DNA of 43,109 bases from Gemmatimonadales bacterium (GTDB taxonomy: Bacteria; Gemmatimonadota; Gemmatimonadetes; Gemmatimonadales; GWC2-71-9): contig DASYCE010000012.1 in assembly GCA_036500345.1 (NCBI GenBank), positions 1-43,109 of the forward strand. The letters run 5' to 3'. Both the position numbers and the translations under genes were made by a program. The notes under the pieces were generated by a model, which had not been told where the DNA came from, searched no databases, and worked only from the letters and a program-made list of their open reading frames with translations. Of the stretch, positions 38,636 to 43,109 are shown piece by piece. Numbering within the stretch: position 1 is the first letter of the stretch; every line of letters begins with the position of its first letter.

Positions 38636-41500
38636 ATGCCAGAGCATACCCCGCCACAGCTGTTCCTCATCGATGGCTACGCATTGATCTACCGGGCGTT
38701 TTTCGCGCTCATTACCCGGCCACTGCGTACCGCGCGCGGCGAGAACACCTCGGCCGTATGGGGAGTCACCAACTTCCTGCTGCGGCTACGCGAGAAGTAC
38801 CGTCCCGACTACGTCGTGTGGGTCAACGACGCCGGCGATTCGTTCCGGACCGCCGAATATGCGGAGTACAAGTCGACCCGGGAAAAGCTCGACGATGAGC
38901 TGCAGGCCGATTTCGATCGCGCCGTCGAGCGGGTACGCACGCTGCTCGAGGGGTTCCGGATTCCATTGATTGACGTCGCGGGCTACGAAGCGGACGATGT
39001 CATCGGGACCTTGGCGCTCCGCGCGGCGGCGGCAGGTCTGCAGGCGGTCATCGTGTCGGGTGACAAGGATTTCTACCAGCTCATCCGGCCGGGCGTGGCG
39101 CTGCTCAACCCCGGGCGCGGCGGTCCGGCTGGTGTTGATGAAGTGTGGGTCACCGAATCGAACGCCTCCGAACGGCTCGGCGTGCCGCCGTCGCAGGTGA
39201 CCGACTGGCTCGCGCTGGTGGGCGACACGTCGGACAACGTCCCCGGGGTGAAGGGAATCGGTGAAAAGGGTGCGGTGCAGTTGCTGCAGCAGTTTGGCAG
39301 CGTGGAAGTGCTTCTCGACCGCGCCGGCGAGATCACGCAGAAGCGCGCGCGCGAAGCATTGCAGCAACAGGGCGATGCCGCGCGGCTTTCCAAGCGCCTG
39401 GTCACCATCAAGACCGATGTCCCGGTCGAGCTCGACCTGTCGACCATCACCGCGCACGCGCCCGATCGTCTCATGCTGGCGCGGTTCTTTGCCGAGCTGG
39501 AGTTCAACTCGATCATCCCGAGGCTCGAGCGACTGACGTCAACGGGTAACGATGCGCCGCCGGCCGACGCCGATACCCGCGCTGGTGATGCCACGATTCC
39601 CGCAACGGTCGATATCCCCGAAATCCCCTTCGTCGATTGCAACGCCGTCGTGGTCGACGATGCTGCGCTGCTGCCGGCGATTGCCGCGGAGCTCCGCGCC
39701 GCGTCGCTCGTGGCGTTCGACTGCGAGACATCATCACTGCAGCCGCACGATGCCGAACTGATCGGGCTCTCCCTCGCCGCGGCGCCGGACCGCGTCTGGT
39801 ATCTCTCCTTTGGCCACCGGGCACCGGCGCGAGATCTCTTTGGCGGTGACGGCGTCACTGCCGACTCGTCGCCACCGCCGCCTCGCAATCTCCCGCCGCT
39901 GACCGCGCCGGAATGCGCTCCGATCAAGGCGCTGCTTGAGGACGCCGCGGTGCCGAAGGCGGCCCACAACGCGAAGTACGACATCGCGGTGTTGCGGCGG
40001 GCGGGCGTTGAGGTACGTGGATTGGCGTACGATTCGATGCTGGCATCGTTTGTCCTCGATCCGTCCCGGCGATCGCACGGCATCGACGCCCTGGCACTCG
40101 AGTTTCTCGGCCGGCGCATGAGCCTCTACACTGATCTTGCCGGGAAGGGGAAGACCGAGATCCCCTTCGCCGAGGTGGCAGTGCAGCGCGCGGCAGCGTA
40201 CTGCGGAGCGGACAGTGCCACCGTGCTCTCGCTGCATCGCCATTTCGCGGCCGACCTCGAACAGCACAAGCTCAATCCGCTGTTGCAGACGATCGAACTC
40301 CCCCTCGTGCCGGTCCTGGTCGACATGGAATGGGACGGTATCGCCATCGACGCGGTCGCATTTGCGGAACAGGCGCGCGAACTCGCCCGCGACCTCGAAC
40401 AGGTGAGCGCCCAGATTCAGGCCGCCGCCGGCGGCAAGGCGCTCAACATCAACTCGCCGCGGCAACTTGCCGCGATTCTCTTCGAGGATCTTGGATTGCC
40501 GGTGCTCAAGAAGACGCGCACCGGCCCGTCGACCGATGCCGACGTGCTCGAGCAGCTTGCCGATCAGGGGCATGCCCTTCCCCGGCTGATCCTTGGCTAC
40601 CGCGAACTGCAGAAGCTCAAGAGCACCTACGTCGATGTCCTGCCCCTCGCCGTGAATCGCGAGACCGGACGGATTCACACGTCGTACAACCAGGTCGGTG
40701 CGGCGACCGGACGGTTGTCATCGAACGATCCGAACCTGCAGAATATTCCGGTGCGCACACCGCGCGGTGAGGGCATCCGGCGCGGATTCGTGCCGGCGGC
40801 CGGAAACCTGTTCGTCGTCGCCGATTACTCCCAGATCGAACTGCGGCTGATGGCTCACCTGTCGCACGATCCCGCGTTCATCGGCGCGTTCCAGCGCGGC
40901 GAGGACATTCATCGCCAGACTGCAGCGATCATCTTCGGCGTGCCGATCGGCGAAGTCACCAGCGAAATGCGCGGCCGCGCCAAGACAATCAACTTCGGCA
41001 CCATCTACGGGCAGGGCGCTTTCTCGCTCTCGAAGATGCTCGGCATTCCGCAGGACGAGGCGAAGCGATTCATCGCCGACTATTTCGCGCGGTTCGCCGG
41101 AGTGCGTGAGTATCTCGACCGGCAGGTGGCAGTCGCGCGGGAACAGGGGTACGTCGAGACGCTCTTTGGCCGCCGCCGCTATCTCCCCGAGATTCGCGAC
41201 CGGAACTTCAACATCCGGGCCTTTGGCGAGCGGCTGGCGCAGAATACGCCGTTGCAGGGATCCGCAGCCGATCTGATCAAGCGAGCGATGATCGCCATTC
41301 ACGCAGCGCTCCCCGCCGCGGGCCTCCGCGCGCGGATGCTTCTCCAGGTGCACGACGAACTGGTGATCGAAGCGCCCGAATCCGAAGCCGAGCGCGCGGC
41401 CCAGCTGGTCAAGGAGCACATGGAGGGAGCGGCCACACTCGACGTCCCGCTCGTGGTGAGTGTGGGGATCGGGAAGAACTGGGTCGACGCCAAGCGCTGA
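38636..41500 (+). CDS. polA: DNA polymerase I
   Basis: This 954-residue protein has all three Pol I domains. The 5'-nuclease is residues 1-300 (LFLIDGYALIYRAFFAL, YEADDVIGTLA, SGDKDFYQLI, VGDTSDNVPGVKGIGEKGA). The 3'-5' exonuclease is residues about 335-530 and keeps its metal residues (AFDCETSSLQ, AAHNAKYDIAVL, YCGADSATVLSL), so proofreading should be active. The polymerase domain has VVADYSQIELRLMAHLS and LLQVHDELVIEAP. It fills gaps in repair and Okazaki processing. ATG 38636 is preferred over GTG 38633. Confidence 0.98.
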   Translation: MPEHTPPQLFLIDGYALIYRAFFALITRPLRTARGENTSAVWGVTNFLLRLREKYRPDYVVWVNDAGDSFRTAEYAEYKSTREKLDDELQADFDRAVERVRTLLEGFRIPLIDVAGYEADDVIGTLALRAAAAGLQAVIVSGDKDFYQLIRPGVALLNPGRGGPAGVDEVWVTESNASERLGVPPSQVTDWLALVGDTSDNVPGVKGIGEKGAVQLLQQFGSVEVLLDRAGEITQKRAREALQQQGDAARLSKRLVTIKTDVPVELDLSTITAHAPDRLMLARFFAELEFNSIIPRLERLTSTGNDAPPADADTRAGDATIPATVDIPEIPFVDCNAVVVDDAALLPAIAAELRAASLVAFDCETSSLQPHDAELIGLSLAAAPDRVWYLSFGHRAPARDLFGGDGVTADSSPPPPRNLPPLTAPECAPIKALLEDAAVPKAAHNAKYDIAVLRRAGVEVRGLAYDSMLASFVLDPSRRSHGIDALALEFLGRRMSLYTDLAGKGKTEIPFAEVAVQRAAAYCGADSATVLSLHRHFAADLEQHKLNPLLQTIELPLVPVLVDMEWDGIAIDAVAFAEQARELARDLEQVSAQIQAAAGGKALNINSPRQLAAILFEDLGLPVLKKTRTGPSTDADVLEQLADQGHALPRLILGYRELQKLKSTYVDVLPLAVNRETGRIHTSYNQVGAATGRLSSNDPNLQNIPVRTPRGEGIRRGFVPAAGNLFVVADYSQIELRLMAHLSHDPAFIGAFQRGEDIHRQTAAIIFGVPIGEVTSEMRGRAKTINFGTIYGQGAFSLSKMLGIPQDEAKRFIADYFARFAGVREYLDRQVAVAREQGYVETLFGRRRYLPEIRDRNFNIRAFGERLAQNTPLQGSAADLIKRAMIAIHAALPAAGLRARMLLQVHDELVIEAPESEAERAAQLVKEHMEGAATLDVPLVVSVGIGKNWVDAKR

Positions 41501-41524
41501 TGGACTCCCGCGGAGCCGGTGCGC

Positions 41525-43109
41525 TCAGTCGACGTCGGGGTGATCCTCCCGCGGTTCGCGCACGCCGGGCCACCAGTTCCAACGCCCTGCGATCTGCATG
41601 AATGCCGGTACCAGCACCATGCGCACCAGGGTGGCGTCGAGGAAGACCGCGACAGCCAGGCCGAATCCGATGAACTGCATCAGCAAAATGTGCGCAAAGG
41701 CGAAGGCGCCGAATACCGCGATCATGATCAGCGCCGCCGAGGTGATTACCGACGCGGTCGCCGACAATCCCTCGCGCGTCGCACGGGTATTCTGGCCGCT
41801 GCTGTCGAACGACTCCTTGATCCGCGCGAGGAGGAAGACCTCGTAGTCCATCGACAATCCGAAGACCACGGCGAAGACCAGCACGGGCACGAGGACGTAG
41901 ATCGCCGAAGTCGGCCCGCCGATGCCGAAGATCTGGCTGCCGATCCCGTGCTGAAAGACGAGCACGACGATCCCGAACGTCGCGGCAACCGAGAGCGAAT
42001 TCATCACGATCGCCTTGATCGGTACCAGGACTGATCGGAAGACGATTGCCAGCATCAGGCCGGTTACGCCGAGAATGAGCGCGACGATCAGCGGGAACCG
42101 CGCCAGCAGCAGGCGCTGGAAATCGAGCGCCGCGGCGACATATCCGCCGACCCGGATGGTCGCGCCCTGAAGCTGCCGAATCCGACGGGACGCCACGAGT
42201 GCGCGCACATCCCGCACCACGTCCATCGTGGTGGTGAGTGATGTCGTGTCGGATGGAATCACATCCATCAGCGTCGTCCGGCCGTCGCGTGCGAGATACG
42301 CGTCGAGAAAGTCGGGATAGCGGGCACGGACGGTGTCCGGTTCGCTGTACAGCAGCGAATATTCGAGCACGCTCCTGCCGGGACTCAGATCGACCAGCGA
42401 CTTGACGTCGCGAATCCGCGGATCGGCACGGAGCGAATCGGAGAGATGCTTGAGTCCGCGCAGCGCGACAGCACTGGTGGCCGCGGTCCCCTCCGGAAAC
42501 TCGATGATCATACGGAGCGGTTGCACGTACCCCGACATTCCCATCCGGTCGAGGGTTGCCACACCGGCTCCCGCTTCGGTTTCCGTGGGCCACCAGTTGC
42601 GGCTCGGAAGGCCGATACGCAGGAAGAAGGCGGGGATCGTCAGTAGCGCGATGATGCAGCTGCCGATGATCACCGCGCGATATGGATGGCGCGACAGCGA
42701 TCTCGCCCACCGCTCCCACACCGCCGGCCGGTGATACCACGCCAGCCGCCGTGCGATCCACCGTGGCCGATCGATCGACCGCCCCAGGACGGCGAGCAGC
42801 GCCGGGAGGAGGGTGATCGACAACAGGACCGCGACCGCGACCACCACCAATCCCGCGATCCCGACGCTCTTCGTCTCCGAGAGGGGCGTCAGCAGGAGCG
42901 CCGCGAAGCCGACCACGACGGTCATCCCCGACGTCAGCACGGCGTGTCCCGAGGTGGCGAAGGTGCGGGCGGCAGCCTCCCCCGCGTCGAGCCCCGCGTT
43001 GAGCTCTTCGCGGAAACGCGTGACGACGAGCAGTGAATAGTCGATCCCCACGCCCAAACCGATCATCGAGATCATGTTGAGGACGAACACCGACATGGAC
43101 ATGTGTTGC
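41525..43109 (-). CDS. MMPL/RND-superfamily transporter, C-terminal part (cut by window edge)
   Basis: About 528 residues are visible, reading leftward from the right edge; the true start is beyond the window. Transmembrane blocks include MISMIGLGVGIDYSLLVVTR, quoted at 20 residues, which has the GxxxDY motif of MMPL pumps, LTSGMTVVVGFAALLL, and in the second half IYVLVPVLVFAVVFGLSMDY and IMIAVFGAFAFA. A periplasmic domain lies between the two membrane blocks. MMPL proteins export lipids or drugs using proton motive force. It is convergent with polA across 24 bp. Confidence 0.9.
   Translation of the reverse strand, partial: QHMSMSVFVLNMISMIGLGVGIDYSLLVVTRFREELNAGLDAGEAAARTFATSGHAVLTSGMTVVVGFAALLLTPLSETKSVGIAGLVVVAVAVLLSITLLPALLAVLGRSIDRPRWIARRLAWYHRPAVWERWARSLSRHPYRAVIIGSCIIALLTIPAFFLRIGLPSRNWWPTETEAGAGVATLDRMGMSGYVQPLRMIIEFPEGTAATSAVALRGLKHLSDSLRADPRIRDVKSLVDLSPGRSVLEYSLLYSEPDTVRARYPDFLDAYLARDGRTTLMDVIPSDTTSLTTTMDVVRDVRALVASRRIRQLQGATIRVGGYVAAALDFQRLLLARFPLIVALILGVTGLMLAIVFRSVLVPIKAIVMNSLSVAATFGIVVLVFQHGIGSQIFGIGGPTSAIYVLVPVLVFAVVFGLSMDYEVFLLARIKESFDSSGQNTRATREGLSATASVITSAALIMIAVFGAFAFAHILLMQFIGFGLAVAVFLDATLVRMVLVPAFMQIAGRWNWWPGVREPREDHPDVD

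Overview
The window is 43 kb of GC-rich bacterial chromosome around the replication-initiation locus. It carries rpmH-rnpA-yidD-yidC on the minus strand, divergent from dnaA-dnaN on the plus strand, plus rnpB, one tRNA, mutS, polA, a gene encoding DNA polymerase III delta, ddl, upp and pyrE. High GC, a GWxTD-domain lipoprotein, a rhomboid with a C-terminal DUF6576-like tail, M13 and M28 secreted peptidases and many small lipoproteins suggest a Gemmatimonadota-like organism. That assignment is an inference from gene content; no 16S gene is present.

Layout. 0-2 kb: the start of a secreted M13 peptidase (cut by the left edge), a divergent GlxA-type regulator and tRNA-Phe. 2.2-2.7 kb: a non-coding array with a strict 21-bp period. 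2.7-5.6 kb: a minus-strand run in which DinB, a small membrane protein, RidA, a TonB-C-terminal protein and a Gdx-type guanidinium exporter overlap by 4 bp each; a lipoprotein gene precedes it. 5.6-8.6 kb: methyltransferase, a ClpP-like protease with Asn at the usual catalytic Asp, a CarboxypepD_reg-like protein, and NTF2-like and DUF4019-like secreted proteins. 8.8-13.3 kb: a plus-strand operon upp - inactive MBL/beta-CASP paralogue - DUF218 - intact MBL/beta-CASP - Nudix. 13.3-22.5 kb: delta subunit fused in frame to a membrane segment and SPOR domain, mutS, a TonB-type lipoprotein, cystathionine beta-synthase, ddl, rhomboid and a hypothetical gene. 22.5-27.9 kb: the yidC/yidD/rnpA/rpmH and dnaA/dnaN origin region. 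27.9-33 kb: M28 peptidase, MtgA, two related secreted proteins and RNase P RNA. 33-37.1 kb: an AraC-type regulator with a receiver-like domain lacking an evident phospho-acceptor, a hydrogenase-maturation-type protease with no hydrogenase beside it, a Tat/DsrE-like protein, pyrE and a Ser/Thr kinase. 37.2-43.1 kb: GWxTD lipoprotein, polA and an MMPL/RND exporter cut by the right edge.

Two regulatory patterns stand out. First, at least seven genes (M13 peptidase, holA fusion, mutS, TonB-type lipoprotein, ddl, GWxTD protein, polA) have a TAnnnT -10-like hexamer 5-7 nt before the start codon and no Shine-Dalgarno, as expected for leaderless mRNAs. Second, dnaA has a near-consensus promoter whose spacer contains a DnaA-box-like 9-mer, back to back with the rpmH promoter.

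The most unusual protein features are the delta-SPOR fusion, the inactivated/active MBL pair in one operon, and the Ser-His-Asn ClpP. No CRISPR array, insertion sequence, prophage or complete defence system was seen.
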